A stretch of DNA of 64,000 nucleotides from Cohnella xylanilytica (GTDB lineage: Bacteria > Bacillota > Bacilli > Paenibacillales > Paenibacillaceae): assembly GCF_014212175.1 (NCBI RefSeq), contig NZ_JACJVR010000060.1:1-64000 (forward strand). Direction: 5' to 3'. Position 1 is the stretch's first letter. The number at the start of each line of letters is the position of its first letter. The notes under the pieces were generated by a model. It saw only the letters and a program-made list of their open reading frames with translations. It was not told the origin of the DNA and did no database searches. This document shows positions 1-8,246 of the stretch, in pieces. The translations under genes were made by a program, and so were the position numbers.

Positions 1-48
1 CGAACCCGTCAGCTAACCTCGCAGGCCGAACAAAGGGAGGAATCTTCA

Positions 49-897
49 TTGTTCAAACGCAACCGTCTCGGCAAAGTCATTCTGTCCGGCTCTCTGGTAC
101 TGGCCTTGTCCGTACCGGCGGCGGGCGTCGCTTCCGCGGCGACGACCGGAACGTCTTCGAAGGGCAATGCCGTAACTTATACGTATAACTATCAAGCATG
201 GGCGCCGCTGTCGAGCCAATACGTCTTCGACTGGAATTCCCTGCTGCAACAAATTCAGAAGGACCTCGCGAACGGCGGCGCGGGCTGGAACTTCGGCTCC
301 GGCTCCAACGCGGGCTCCGGCGCGACGGGCGGCTCCGGTTCCACCGGCGGCTCCGGCACGACCGGCGGTTCCGGCTCCAACGCCGGTTCCGGTTATACGG
401 GCGGCTCCGGCTCCGCGGGTGCCGGCACGGGTTCGACGGGCAGCAACTCCGGAGCAGGCACCGGCACCGGCTCCACTGGCGGTAAGGGATCGACCGGGAC
501 GGGCTCCGGTTCCGGCTCCAACGCGACCCAATCCGACTTCGCGTCCCAGGTCGTCACGTTGGTTAACCAGGAACGCGCCAAAGCCGGCCTGAAGGCGTTG
601 AAGTCGGACGCGAAGCTGACGACGGTCGCCCTGGCCAAGGCCAAGGACATGTACGCGAACAACTACTTCGACCACAACTCCCCGACGTACGGCTCGCCGT
701 TCGACATGATGAAGCAATTCGGCGTCAGCTACAGCTACGCGGGCGAGAACATCGCCAAGGGCCAGCAAAATCCGCAAGCCGTCATGACGGCCTGGATGAA
801 CAGCTCCGGCCACCGCGCCAACATCCTCAACGCGAACTACACCTCCATCGGCGTCGCCTACTACAACGGCGAGTGGGTGCAAGAGTTCACGGGCTAA
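49..897 (+). CDS. Secreted CAP-domain (SCP/PR-1, YkwD-like) protein
   Basis: This 282-residue protein starts at a TTG placed 7 bases after the ribosome binding site AAAGGGAGGA. Residues 1-31 form a signal peptide (KRNR, then a hydrophobic stretch ending in VASAA). A linker of about 75 residues made almost only of Gly, Ser, Thr and Asn (about residues 83-158) separates a short N-terminal part from a C-terminal CAP domain (about 160-282). The domain carries the family signatures VNQERAKAGL, YFDHNSP, GENIAKG and SGHRANIL, with the His and Glu residues expected in the CAP cavity. Bacillus relatives are secreted and of unknown activity. The protein ends soon after VQEF, as the family usually does. 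The Gly-Ser linker suggests the domain is held away from the cell wall, which is inference. Confidence 0.88.
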   Translation: MFKRNRLGKVILSGSLVLALSVPAAGVASAATTGTSSKGNAVTYTYNYQAWAPLSSQYVFDWNSLLQQIQKDLANGGAGWNFGSGSNAGSGATGGSGSTGGSGTTGGSGSNAGSGYTGGSGSAGAGTGSTGSNSGAGTGTGSTGGKGSTGTGSGSGSNATQSDFASQVVTLVNQERAKAGLKALKSDAKLTTVALAKAKDMYANNYFDHNSPTYGSPFDMMKQFGVSYSYAGENIAKGQQNPQAVMTAWMNSSGHRANILNANYTSIGVAYYNGEWVQEFTG

Positions 898-918
898 TTC
901 CAAGCAAATAAGCTGTCA

Positions 919-957
919 AAAACGGACGGGAGATTAATCTCTCGTCCGTTTTTTTAC
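919..957 (+). terminator. Rho-independent terminator of the CAP gene
   Basis: A hairpin with arms AACGGACGGGAGA and TCTCTCGTCCGTT (one mismatch) is followed by a run of seven T. It lies about 22 bases after the stop codon. Confidence 0.85.
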
Positions 958-1072
958 GCTGTCGAGGAACGGGCTTGGCCAGATCGCGCTCCGAGGCGGC
1001 GTTCCGGACAAACTGCTCCCTTACGATCCGGCGGCCAACAGCGGGATAGGTTTTGGACCCTTTGTTTTTCCC

Positions 1073-1309
1073 TTACTTCAGAAATTGCGGAAGCGCCAAC
1101 AGGAGAAGGCCCGCAGCCCCGTAGAGAAAGCCGATGACGCTCCAGACGGCGGGAGAAGGCGATGGCGTGCCCGGCTTGGCGCCGATGCCGATGGACCGGA
1201 ACCAACGACGGGCGAGCCGCGGATGGATGGCGGCGAACCAGGCCGAGCCGGTCCAGAAGACGAGGAACAGCGACATCAAGGAAGAAGCGGCCGATAGCGG
1301 TATGCCCAT
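1073..1309 (-). CDS. Small two-segment membrane protein, unknown function
   Basis: This 78-residue protein has two hydrophobic segments, about residues 5-25 (SSLMSLFLVFWTGSAWF) and 54-75 (VWSVIGFLYGAAGLLLLALP). They are separated by a basic loop (HPRLARRWFRSIG). The reading frame is open further upstream, but the ATG at 1309 is the first start preceded by a Shine-Dalgarno sequence (GGAGGG, about 12 bases away) and the extension upstream is not protein-like. I do not recognise a family. The gene stands alone between the CAP gene and the ligase gene, so context gives no hint of function. Confidence 0.6.
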   Translation of the reverse strand: MGIPLSAASSLMSLFLVFWTGSAWFAAIHPRLARRWFRSIGIGAKPGTPSPSPAVWSVIGFLYGAAGLLLLALPQFLK

Positions 1310-1489
1310 GGATTTGACGTTCCCTCCACATGAATGATGGCGAGATACCCTGCTCTTGTTATCGTATTCAGAAGCGGCCCGCTTCGACCATCCGTATGGG
1401 CATATCTTTTTTGGCGGCGATGCGATGCTCGAATCCGTCGGCTCCCGCGATTGCCGAAGCCGCGGCCACCCCACGCACGCTTGCGATTC

Positions 1490-1590
1490 CACCCGCACCA
1501 CACCCGCTATCGCACCCGCTATAGCACCCGCACCGCACCCGCTATCGCATCTGCTACCGCACCCGCTATCGTATCGCTACCGCTCTCCGC
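1490..1590. repeat. Imperfect 12-bp tandem repeat (CACCCGCTATCG)
   Basis: The intergenic stretch 1310-1593 holds about seven imperfect copies of CACCCGCTATCG in its second half, with variants CACCCGCTATAG, CACCCGCACCG and CATCTGCTACCG. I see no gene in this stretch. The repeat ends just before the stop codon of the ligase gene. Confidence 0.7.
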
Positions 1591-1593
1591 CGG

Positions 1594-2547
1594 TTAACGC
1601 CCTGCCTGATCCGTCGTGCAGTCGGCCGGCGGCATCCCGTCCATAACCGCCTGAATGCTCGGCTGCCTCATCGTGCCGCCCGGCGTCCATTCCAGGTATT
1701 GGACCCGAACGACCAGCTTCGGCGTCGTCCACATCGCGTCCCGGTGCCGTTCCGGCTCGTTGACGAAAGGGCGCGTCGACGTCCGCAGCACCGCCGCGAT
1801 ACGCGTGAGCTCCCTCCAATCGGCGTACGTGAGCCGGCCCGTGCCCGCATGCCCGACGTAGACGAAGCGGCCGTCGGGAGCGTACAGACCGAGCAGCAAC
1901 GCATTGACGACACCGTCGCGGTGCGTCACTCCCCCGACCGCCGCGTACAGGTCGCGGGTAATTTTCCTTTTGCGCCATCTCCCGTCCTTCCCGTCCGGCA
2001 CGTACAGGCTGTCCAGATCCTTGTAGACGATGCCCTCCATGCCCTTCTCCTTCATCGCTCCGAACAGGGCGTCGCCATCGGGGAAGTTGCCGGTCAACTG
2101 AACGCGGCTGCCCGGCTTGACGACCTCCGCCAGCAACCGCTGCCGCTCCGAGAGCGGCTTGTCCGTCACCCACTCGCCTTCGACGTATACGATGTCGAAA
2201 ATCATGTACACGACGGGGACCGTGCGCACCGCCGCTTCGATAGCCGCCGTCCGGCGCAGGCCGTCCCTTCTCATGATCTCGTGGAAGGATGGCTTGCTCT
2301 CGTCGAACGAGATCATCTCCCCGTCGAGGATGAAGGACGAAGCGGAGCAGTACGAAGCCGTATCCTGGAACTCCGGGTATTGCGCCGTCCGGTCGTTCCG
2401 CTTCCGGTTGACGAGCCTCGTCTCCCTTCCGTCATGGTAGGCGAGCATGCGGACGCCGTCCCACTTGATCTGGGCGGTCCACTGCGGACCGGACGGCCCC
2501 CGTTCGCACAGGATGGGCTCGAACGGAACGATCGGCTTCAAGTTCAT
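1594..2547 (-). CDS. ligD: ATP-dependent DNA ligase (LigD ligase-domain type)
   Basis: This 317-residue protein has the length of the stand-alone ligase domain of bacterial end-joining LigD. The adenylation motif KWDGVR (about residue 28, Lys as nucleotide acceptor) is followed by motif-III-like YMIFDIVYVEG, motif-IV-like EGIVYKDL and motif-V-like WRKRK. A C-terminal OB-fold part contains LLLGLYAP and YVGHAGTGRL. It should seal breaks in double-stranded DNA together with Ku and a LigD polymerase. The start ATG is preceded by AAAGGAGAG. It is transcribed away from the polymerase gene that starts 144 bases upstream. No Ku gene is in this window. In Bacillus the ligase and polymerase are fused in one protein; here they are separate genes. 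Confidence 0.9.
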   Translation of the reverse strand: MNLKPIVPFEPILCERGPSGPQWTAQIKWDGVRMLAYHDGRETRLVNRKRNDRTAQYPEFQDTASYCSASSFILDGEMISFDESKPSFHEIMRRDGLRRTAAIEAAVRTVPVVYMIFDIVYVEGEWVTDKPLSERQRLLAEVVKPGSRVQLTGNFPDGDALFGAMKEKGMEGIVYKDLDSLYVPDGKDGRWRKRKITRDLYAAVGGVTHRDGVVNALLLGLYAPDGRFVYVGHAGTGRLTYADWRELTRIAAVLRTSTRPFVNEPERHRDAMWTTPKLVVRVQYLEWTPGGTMRQPSIQAVMDGMPPADCTTDQAGR

Positions 2548-2690
2548 GCGCAGCGTTCTCTCCTTTGGTTGGTGATAAATCCGCGTTCCGGGGAACTCTA
2601 AGGCGCGAACAAGCCAAACGGGACGACCGCGGCCGGGAACCTTACCATCGGATTCCCGCGGGCGCGGCGCCGAAGGAGGACTGTGAACCG

Positions 2691-3584
2691 ATGGCCGCCA
2701 CCCAGACCCCGACGATGCTGAAGCTTGGAGACGAGCAGCTTGCGATTACCCATCCCGACAAGCTGCTGTGGCCGGATATGGGCATCACGAAGCTCGATTA
2801 CGTCCAGAAGCTGGCCGCTCTCGCTCCTTATCTTCTGCCGCACGCCGAGAACCGCTATCTGACGACGATCCGCTGGCCGGAAGGAATCGGCGGCATCTCC
2901 TTCTACCAGAAGAACTGCCCGAAGCCCGTTCCCCCCTACGTGCGAACCGCCATGGGAGGAACGATCAACTACGTCGTGCTCGACTCGCTGCCGACGCTTC
3001 TCTGGCTGGGCAGCCTGTACAGCCTGGAGTTCCACGTCTCCTGCGAGAGCCTCTCCGATCCTCTCCCGGACCGCTGGATTCTCGACATCGACCCGTCGCT
3101 CGAAGTGGAGCCCCGCATCATGGAGGCGGCTTCGGCCGTCAGCGACCTGCTCGCGACGCTCGGGCTGGACGCCGTCCCGAAGACGTCGGGAGCGACCGGC
3201 GTCCAGGTCGTCATGCCGATCGAACGTGGCCCGACCTACGACGATCTCCGAGCCTTCGGCAAGTTCGTCAGCGAATATCTGGCGGCCAAGTTCCCCCGGA
3301 TGTTCACCGTCGAGCGGCTGAAGAAAAACCGGGGCACCCTTATTTATCTCGATTATCTGCAGTATTATCCCGGCCGCACGCTGGCCGCGCCGTATACGCC
3401 GCGAGCCCGTCCCGGGGCGCCGGTCTCGACCCCGCTCACGTGGGAGGAGGTCCGCCGCGACCCGAAGCCGGCCGACTATCATCTGCTCAACATCGAGGAG
3501 AGGCTGCGGCAGAGGGGCGACCTCATCTCGCGGCTTCCGAAGCAGAGGCTCGATCGGGTGCTGCAGACGATCGCTTCGCTGTAG
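2691..3584 (+). CDS. ligD: LigD polymerase-domain protein (primase-polymerase)
   Basis: This 297-residue protein matches the archaeo-eukaryotic primase-like polymerase domain of LigD. Recognisable features are ITHPDKLLWP near the N-terminus, the metal-binding signature ILDIDP (about residue 130), KTSGATGVQV (about 165-175) and IYLDYLQYYPGRT (about 222-234), which carries a third acidic residue. The ATG at 2691 follows AAGGAGGACTGTGAACCG, a strong ribosome binding site; the frame is open upstream but lacks such a signal. The enzyme adds nucleotides, often ribonucleotides, at break ends for the ligase. It is divergent from the ligase gene at 1594-2547, so both may share one control region. No nuclease domain is present. 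Confidence 0.9.
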   Translation: MAATQTPTMLKLGDEQLAITHPDKLLWPDMGITKLDYVQKLAALAPYLLPHAENRYLTTIRWPEGIGGISFYQKNCPKPVPPYVRTAMGGTINYVVLDSLPTLLWLGSLYSLEFHVSCESLSDPLPDRWILDIDPSLEVEPRIMEAASAVSDLLATLGLDAVPKTSGATGVQVVMPIERGPTYDDLRAFGKFVSEYLAAKFPRMFTVERLKKNRGTLIYLDYLQYYPGRTLAAPYTPRARPGAPVSTPLTWEEVRRDPKPADYHLLNIEERLRQRGDLISRLPKQRLDRVLQTIASL

Positions 3585-3619
3585 CCGGCCCAGCGGCTGG
3601 GCGCGGAGGCTTCGGCTTT

Positions 3620-5050
3620 TTACAACAGGGGGGCCAGCATGCGCGCCATCGCTTCCATCGCGCGTCGGGAACGGGGACGGCCGAGGAACGTCGTCAGGTT
3701 CATCTCCCGGCTGTTCTCCAGATCCTGCAGGAAGTCTTCCTCCAGCCGCGCGATCGTCTTCGGGTGGAACAGATAGGCGTTCGTCTCGAAGTTGCTGAAG
3801 AAGCTGCGCAGGTCGACGTTGGCGGTTCCGACGGAGGCGAGCAGCTCGTCCACGATCAGCACCTTGGCGTGAATGAAGCCTTTCTCGTATTGCCAGATGC
3901 GCACGCCGGCGCTCAGCATATCTTCCACGTAGGACAAGGTCGCGGCGTGAACGAGGCGGGTGTCGGGCACGAGCGGAATGACGATCCGCACGTCCAGGCC
4001 GCCGAGCGCCGCCGTCTTGAGCGCCATCGCCACGCTAGGGCTGGGAATGAAGTAGGGAGTCGTCAGCCAGATCCGCTTCCTCGCGGCCGCCATGGCGGCG
4101 AACATCGTCTCGTGGATCGCGTCCGCCCGGCGGTTCGGCCCTCCCGCGACGATCTGCACCTGCTCGTCCCCTCCGCACCGGTGCTCGGGCAGGAACAGCG
4201 GGTCCGAAGGCCGTTCCCCGCCCGTGGCGAGCTCCCAGTCCTTCAGGAACACCTCTTGAAGGCCGTACACGGCGTCTCCTTCCAGCATAAGGTGCGTATC
4301 TCTCCAGAAGCCGAGCCGCGGGTGCCTGCCCAAGTATTCGTCGCCGACGTTGATCCCTCCGACGAATCCCTTCGTTCCGTCCACGACCAGAATTTTGCGA
4401 TGGTTGCGATAGTTGATTCTTTTGTTCATAAAAGAAGGACGAAGCGGGAAGAAGCACGCGCACTGCGCTCCCGCGTCCAGAAGCGGGCGGAAGTAGCCGT
4501 CCCGCAGCTTGTAGCTGCCGATTCCGTCGTACAGAAGGCGCACTTGCACGCCTTGGCTCGCCTTGCGGACGAGCGCTTGCCGGAACGCCCTCCCCGTCTC
4601 GTCGTCCCGGACGATGTAGGACGCGAAGTGGACATGGTGCTTCGCTTCGCGGATCGCGTCCAACATCGCCTCGTAGGCGGACTCCGCGTTCGTCAGCACG
4701 CGCGAGCGGTTGCAGCCCGTGATCGGAGCCGCCCCGGACTTGCGGAACAGCCGGAACAGCCGTTCCTGGGCGGCGAACTCCGGGCTCTGCATCTCCTCGG
4801 CGCGCTCGACGACCCGGCTCCGTCCGACGATCTCGGCTCGCATCCGCTCGTCCGGGCCGGAGCGGCGTCTCGTCTTCCGTCTTCTGCGATATTCCCGGGC
4901 TAGGAAGTAATAGAGCGCGAAGCCGACGATCGGCACGACGAACAGAATGAACAGCCAAGCCACCGCATGGGCCGGCCGCCGGTGCTCCAGCGCCAGAATG
5001 GTAGCCGCCTGAAAAACGAAGATAAGCAAAAGAATAACGATCCACGACAT
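3620..5050 (-). CDS. cls: Cardiolipin synthase (phospholipase D family)
   Basis: This 476-residue protein has the usual length of bacterial Cls. Two N-terminal membrane segments (about 3-20 and 30-52) are followed by two phospholipase D HKD motifs: HRKILVVDG (about residue 210) and HAKVLIVDE (about residue 385). Each is followed by the expected Gly-rich strand (FVGGINVGDEY and SVGTANVDLRSF). It condenses two phosphatidylglycerols into cardiolipin at the membrane. The ATG at 5050 begins MSWIVILL and sits 5 bases after AGGTG; an earlier in-frame start at 5074 would add eight residues with a poorer signal. It is a single gene convergent with the LigD polymerase gene. Confidence 0.93.
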   Translation of the reverse strand: MSWIVILLLIFVFQAATILALEHRRPAHAVAWLFILFVVPIVGFALYYFLAREYRRRRKTRRRSGPDERMRAEIVGRSRVVERAEEMQSPEFAAQERLFRLFRKSGAAPITGCNRSRVLTNAESAYEAMLDAIREAKHHVHFASYIVRDDETGRAFRQALVRKASQGVQVRLLYDGIGSYKLRDGYFRPLLDAGAQCACFFPLRPSFMNKRINYRNHRKILVVDGTKGFVGGINVGDEYLGRHPRLGFWRDTHLMLEGDAVYGLQEVFLKDWELATGGERPSDPLFLPEHRCGGDEQVQIVAGGPNRRADAIHETMFAAMAAARKRIWLTTPYFIPSPSVAMALKTAALGGLDVRIVIPLVPDTRLVHAATLSYVEDMLSAGVRIWQYEKGFIHAKVLIVDELLASVGTANVDLRSFFSNFETNAYLFHPKTIARLEEDFLQDLENSREMNLTTFLGRPRSRRAMEAMARMLAPLL

Positions 5051-5246
5051 AGAGGCACCTCGCTCGGCCGGCATCGCGGCAGGGTCCCGCTTCCGCCGTA
5101 TGTAGCTTGTTCGGCGGGAGCCGCCCTCATACGCGTCGGAAGTTCTTTACCCGCGCCGGCCGCGGCCGTAACCCGCCCCGATAACGGGGAAGGCGTCCCC
5201 CCGGCCCGAAGGCCGAAGGAACGCCCGTATCCGTATGTCGGATGGA

Positions 5247-5951
5247 TTAATACGCGCCCCTGCGGAGCAGCACGACGAGAACGGTTCGCAGCAGGATGGA
5301 GAGGTCGAACCGGAGCGACTTGCGGGAGACGTAATGCAGTTCCAGATCCGCGCGTTCCGGATAGCCGACGTTGCTCCGCCCGCTCACTTGCCAATAGCCG
5401 GTCACTCCCGGCTGGACCGACAGCAGCTCGGAAGCGCGGTCGCCGTAGTTGTCCAGCTCCTCCCGCACGACGGGCCGGGGGCCGACGAGGCTCATGGAGC
5501 CGGCCAGCACGTTGAACAGCTGGGGAATCTCGTCCAGGCTCGTCTTCCTCAGAATGCGGCCGATGGCCGTGATGCGGGGATCCTCGTCCGGGTCCAGCTT
5601 GTAATTGTTGAGGATGTACTTCGCGTGCAGCTTCGGATCCCGCTTCAGAACCTCTTCCGCGTTGTGGACCATCGAGCGGAACTTGTAGATCCGGAACGTC
5701 TTGTAATCCTTGCCGATCCGATTCTGCCGGAACAGGATCGGACCTCCGGGATCGGACAGCTTGACCGCCAGCGCGATGAGCAGGATCGCCGGGCTGAGCA
5801 CGATCAAGCCGGCGAGCGCCCCGGCGACGTCGAGCAGACGTTTGCCCCACAGATCGTAGAGCCGCGGCTTCGCCCGGCTGCGGTACAATTCGCCGTAGGG
5901 ACCCGCCCGGGACACGGCCGCTTCCGCTTCGTTGCCGTAAGGGGACGTCAT
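5247..5951 (-). CDS. Priming sugar-phosphate transferase (undecaprenyl-phosphate type), short form
   Basis: This 234-residue monotopic phosphoglycosyl transferase corresponds to the catalytic part of WcaJ/WbaP. It has a basic stretch and re-entrant helix (KRLLDVAGALAGLIVLSP), then RIGKDYKTFRIYKFRSM, the catalytic Asp-Glu region LRKTSLDEIPQLFNVL, and SLVGPRPV and GVTGYWQVSGRS. It transfers a sugar phosphate from a UDP-sugar to undecaprenyl phosphate, starting repeat-unit synthesis. The ATG at 5951 follows GAGGGGGT and overlaps the stop of a tiny upstream ORF. An upstream TTG at 6056 has no ribosome binding site. It has its own promoter with the GATACA-type operator. A paralogue lies at 42470-43162. 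Confidence 0.9.
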   Translation of the reverse strand: MTSPYGNEAEAAVSRAGPYGELYRSRAKPRLYDLWGKRLLDVAGALAGLIVLSPAILLIALAVKLSDPGGPILFRQNRIGKDYKTFRIYKFRSMVHNAEEVLKRDPKLHAKYILNNYKLDPDEDPRITAIGRILRKTSLDEIPQLFNVLAGSMSLVGPRPVVREELDNYGDRASELLSVQPGVTGYWQVSGRSNVGYPERADLELHYVSRKSLRFDLSILLRTVLVVLLRRGAY

Positions 5952-6004
5952 CCGGAGACCCCCTCTCTTCCGGCGGCCCGCGTGTGAGAACGGTACGCTT
6001 CCAT
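5948..6004 (-). CDS. Possible 18-codon leader peptide, coupled to the priming transferase
   Basis: An ATG at 6004 is preceded by AGGTGAGGAAG, a better ribosome binding site than that of the downstream gene. It encodes 18 codons (MEAYRSHTRAAGREGVSG). Its TGA stop overlaps the ATG of the priming transferase as ATGA. This suggests translational coupling or a leader peptide, but the ORF is short and may be chance. Confidence 0.35.
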   Translation of the reverse strand: MEAYRSHTRAAGREGVSG

Positions 6005-6101
6005 CTTCCTCACCTATCCTTCTCTTTTTTTGTCTCTCGACCTGGGCGTCGGGCAACCGAATAAGTGACAGATAATGCTACGAATAGGCATTAATACAAC
6101 T

Positions 6102-6131
6102 AATTTAAGATACATTATGTATCATTGTCAA
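6102..6131 (-). promoter_or_regulatory. Promoter with GATACA-type operator upstream of the priming transferase
   Basis: On the minus strand the -35 box is TTGACA (6126-6131) and the -10 box is TAAATT (6102-6107), with an 18-bp spacer. The spacer contains the perfect palindrome GATACATAATGTATC (6109-6123). The surrounding 80 bases are AT-rich compared with the coding DNA. The same operator occurs at the other island promoters. Confidence 0.75.
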
Positions 6132-6188
6132 GACATTGGCCCGTTTTTGATCGCTTCGAGGTCGTGCGCTCCGTTCCTCTTCCTTGTC

Positions 6189-6229
6189 GAAAAAAAGAAA
6201 AAGCCCCTTCGGCGGTTAAGCCGAAGGAG
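6189..6229 (-). terminator. Rho-independent terminator of the ABC permease gene
   Basis: Read on the minus strand, a stem CCTTCGGC / GCCGAAGG with a short loop is followed by TTTTTCTTTTTTT. It lies about 37 bases after the permease stop codon. Confidence 0.85.
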
Positions 6230-6265
6230 CGTCCGACGGGCAGGCGGAAGGCGCCCGCAAGCGGT

Positions 6266-7072
6266 CTAGGCGGCCACGTCCCGCTTCCGGAACACGGTCC
6301 AGGAGACGAGGTTGAACACGATAAAATACGCGGCCAGCACGGCGAGCGAGAAGCCGAGCGTCATGCCGCGGCCCGGCAGCGGGGCGCCGCCGCTCAAATA
6401 AGAGGTCAGGTCGAGGTTCGAGAACAGGACGTACTTGACCCAAGGCTTGTCCATCGACCCCAGGATGCCGGTAATGAGGCTTCCGGACAGCAGGATGAAG
6501 ATGGACAGCCCGATCGCGAGCCCCCCGCTGCGGAACGCCGCGGAGAGCATGAACGCGAACGACACGATGACGACGAGCACGATCCACTCGTACAGGTAGT
6601 ACGTCAGCATGTAAGCCCAAGGCGACCCTCCCGCCATCGGCGACGTCGGCGGAATGAGCCCTCCCGGGTTCGCTTCGTACCCGAGGAGCAAGGCGTTGAC
6701 TCCCCATGACACGACGAAGCAGATCGCCGAGAGCAGAAGCGCGAACAGGAGCAGCGCGAGGAACTTGGACAGCAGAATCGTCGAACGGCTCCACGGACGG
6801 ATGAGCAGCAGCTTGATCGTCCCGGACGAGAATTCCCCCGCCACCGAATCCGCCGACTTCACGACGGTGAAGATCGTGATCAGGATGAACACGATCATCG
6901 TCTGCAGCTGCATCATCTCCCACATGTTGACATCGGCGCCGTCCGACAGCAGGACGAAGCCGACCGTCACCAGGATGGGGATGAAGACGACGAAGCCGAG
7001 CATGATGAGCGTGGCGGCGCGGCGGTAGATCTTCATGTTCTCGTTCTGGACGAGCTTCCAGAAGTTAGTCAT
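6266..7072 (-). CDS. ABC-2 type transporter permease
   Basis: This 268-residue protein has about six hydrophobic segments, including AATLIMLGFVVFIPILVTVGF, IVFILITIFTVV, LALLLFALLLSAICFVVSWG and a C-terminal SLAVLAAYFIVFNLVSWTVF. The segment around GEFSSGTIKLLLIRPWSRS is the typical ABC-2 membrane protein signature after the first extracellular loop. The ATG at 7072 overlaps the stop of the upstream ATPase gene (ATGACTAA) and follows GGGGAGTGAG, so the two are translationally coupled and form one export system. The substrate is unknown; bacitracin-type or general drug and lipid export are common for this family. The pair interrupts the polysaccharide island and ends with its own terminator. 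Confidence 0.88.
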   Translation of the reverse strand: MTNFWKLVQNENMKIYRRAATLIMLGFVVFIPILVTVGFVLLSDGADVNMWEMMQLQTMIVFILITIFTVVKSADSVAGEFSSGTIKLLLIRPWSRSTILLSKFLALLLFALLLSAICFVVSWGVNALLLGYEANPGGLIPPTSPMAGGSPWAYMLTYYLYEWIVLVVIVSFAFMLSAAFRSGGLAIGLSIFILLSGSLITGILGSMDKPWVKYVLFSNLDLTSYLSGGAPLPGRGMTLGFSLAVLAAYFIVFNLVSWTVFRKRDVAA

Positions 7073-7988
7073 TGGTCTCACTCCCCGTCACTTCGAGGAA
7101 TTGGTCTTCGAGCGATTTGGTCTTGGCGCGGATGCCGTAGACGCGGATGCCGGCTTCGACGAGACGGCGGTTCGCTTCCGCGATCGCGTTCCGGTCGGCC
7201 GACAGCACGAGACGGCCGTCGGCGACGTAGCCGCTCCACTCTCCCTGCAGCGCGCCGAGCGCCGCTTCCGGGCGATCGACGTCGAACAGCGCCTCCTCCG
7301 TCTGCTGGACGGCTTCCCCGGCTTGTCCGCGAATGGAGCGGATGTCGATGATCTGCCCCTTCTGCAGGATCGCCACGCGGTCGCACATCAGCTCCATCTC
7401 CGACAGCAGGTGGCTGGAGACGAAGACCGAGATGCCCTCTTCCCGCGCCAGCTGGCGCAGGTAATCGCGAAGCTCGCGAATGCCGGCGGGATCGAGGCCG
7501 TTCGTCGGCTCGTCCAGGATGAGCAGCTTCGGACGGTGCATGACCGCCTGGGCGACCCCGAGCCGTTGGCGCATGCCGAGCGAATATTTCTTCACTTTGT
7601 CGTGGATGCGGCCGGACAGGCCGACCAGCTTGACCACTTCGTCGATCCGTTCCTTCGTGACGGACGAATTCATCCTCGCGAAGTGAACGAGGTTCTGATA
7701 CCCGGTCAGGAACTTGTACATCTCCGGGTTCTCCACGATGGCGCCTACTTGCTCGGCCGCCCGCGGATACTCGGTGCGGACGCTGTGTCCGCCGATGCTG
7801 ATATCGCCCGAGGTGAGCGACATCAATCCGACCATCATCCGGATGGTCGTCGTCTTGCCCGAACCGTTCGGTCCGAGGAATCCGAACACCTCTCCCGGAT
7901 AGACGTCCAAGGAGACGCGGTCGATGATCGTGCGGCCGCCGATCCGCTTGGTGACGTTCTGCAGCCGCGCGACAGGAGCCTGAGACAT
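7065..7988 (-). CDS. ABC transporter ATP-binding protein
   Basis: This 307-residue protein has all ABC ATPase signatures in order: Walker A GPNGSGKTT (about 40), a Q-loop in the GAIVENPEMY region, signature YSLGMRQRLG (about 134), Walker B LLILDEPTNG (about 155), and the H-loop SSHLLSE. A C-terminal domain of about 90 residues follows, typical of the BcrA/NatA group. The ATG at 7988 is chosen because GGAGGG precedes it by 6 bases; the ATG at 8006 lies only about 20 bases from the -10 box. It energises the permease encoded immediately downstream. Confidence 0.92.
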   Translation of the reverse strand: MSQAPVARLQNVTKRIGGRTIIDRVSLDVYPGEVFGFLGPNGSGKTTTIRMMVGLMSLTSGDISIGGHSVRTEYPRAAEQVGAIVENPEMYKFLTGYQNLVHFARMNSSVTKERIDEVVKLVGLSGRIHDKVKKYSLGMRQRLGVAQAVMHRPKLLILDEPTNGLDPAGIRELRDYLRQLAREEGISVFVSSHLLSEMELMCDRVAILQKGQIIDIRSIRGQAGEAVQQTEEALFDVDRPEAALGALQGEWSGYVADGRLVLSADRNAIAEANRRLVEAGIRVYGIRAKTKSLEDQFLEVTGSETND

Positions 7989-8026
7989 GGGCTTCCCTCC
8001 GGTCATGTAATGGGATTACGGCTTCC

Positions 8027-8035
8027 ATTATAGCA
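8027..8035 (-). promoter_or_regulatory. Extended -10 promoter of the ABC transporter operon
   Basis: On the minus strand TGCTATAAT (extended -10) lies about 39 bases before the ATPase start. No good -35 box is visible. Unlike the island promoters it has no GATACA palindrome. Confidence 0.6.
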
Positions 8036-8037
8036 GT

Positions 8038-8205
8038 TCATGTCGCAGTTTCCGTTTTTTTAACTAAATTTAACCTCGCGCACGAACTGCATAAACCCAA
8101 GGGATATTCGATCCGGTAATAGCCCGTCCGGAACAATTGCTTCGCCCTGTCGACGACCAGCAGCTTCGAGCACTTCACGCAGTAGAACTGTCCTGGCCCG
8201 ATCAT
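8038..8205 (-). CDS. Small zinc-ribbon protein
   Basis: This 55-residue protein has two CxxC pairs, CVKC (about residue 9) and CSSC (about residue 40), that could bind one zinc ion. The ATG at 8205 is preceded by AAGGGGGGCGGCGGG. An alternative ATG at 8250 overlaps the stop of the MurJ-like gene as ATGA and would give 70 residues, adding MRLRPLAAASKGGGG. Either way it is the last gene of the 17-8 kb unit and appears translationally linked to the flippase gene. I do not recognise the family; a role with the flippase is only suggested by position. Confidence 0.6.
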   Translation of the reverse strand: MIGPGQFYCVKCSKLLVVDRAKQLFRTGYYRIEYPLGLCSSCARLNLVKKTETAT

Positions 8206-8246
8206 CCCGCCGCCCCCCTTCGACGCCGCGGCCAGCGGCCTTAGTC

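Noticed and set aside
2768..4903. Plus-strand open frame of about 700 codons across the LigD polymerase and cls genes
   Set aside because: It crosses two genes with clear families on other frames and has no recognisable domain.
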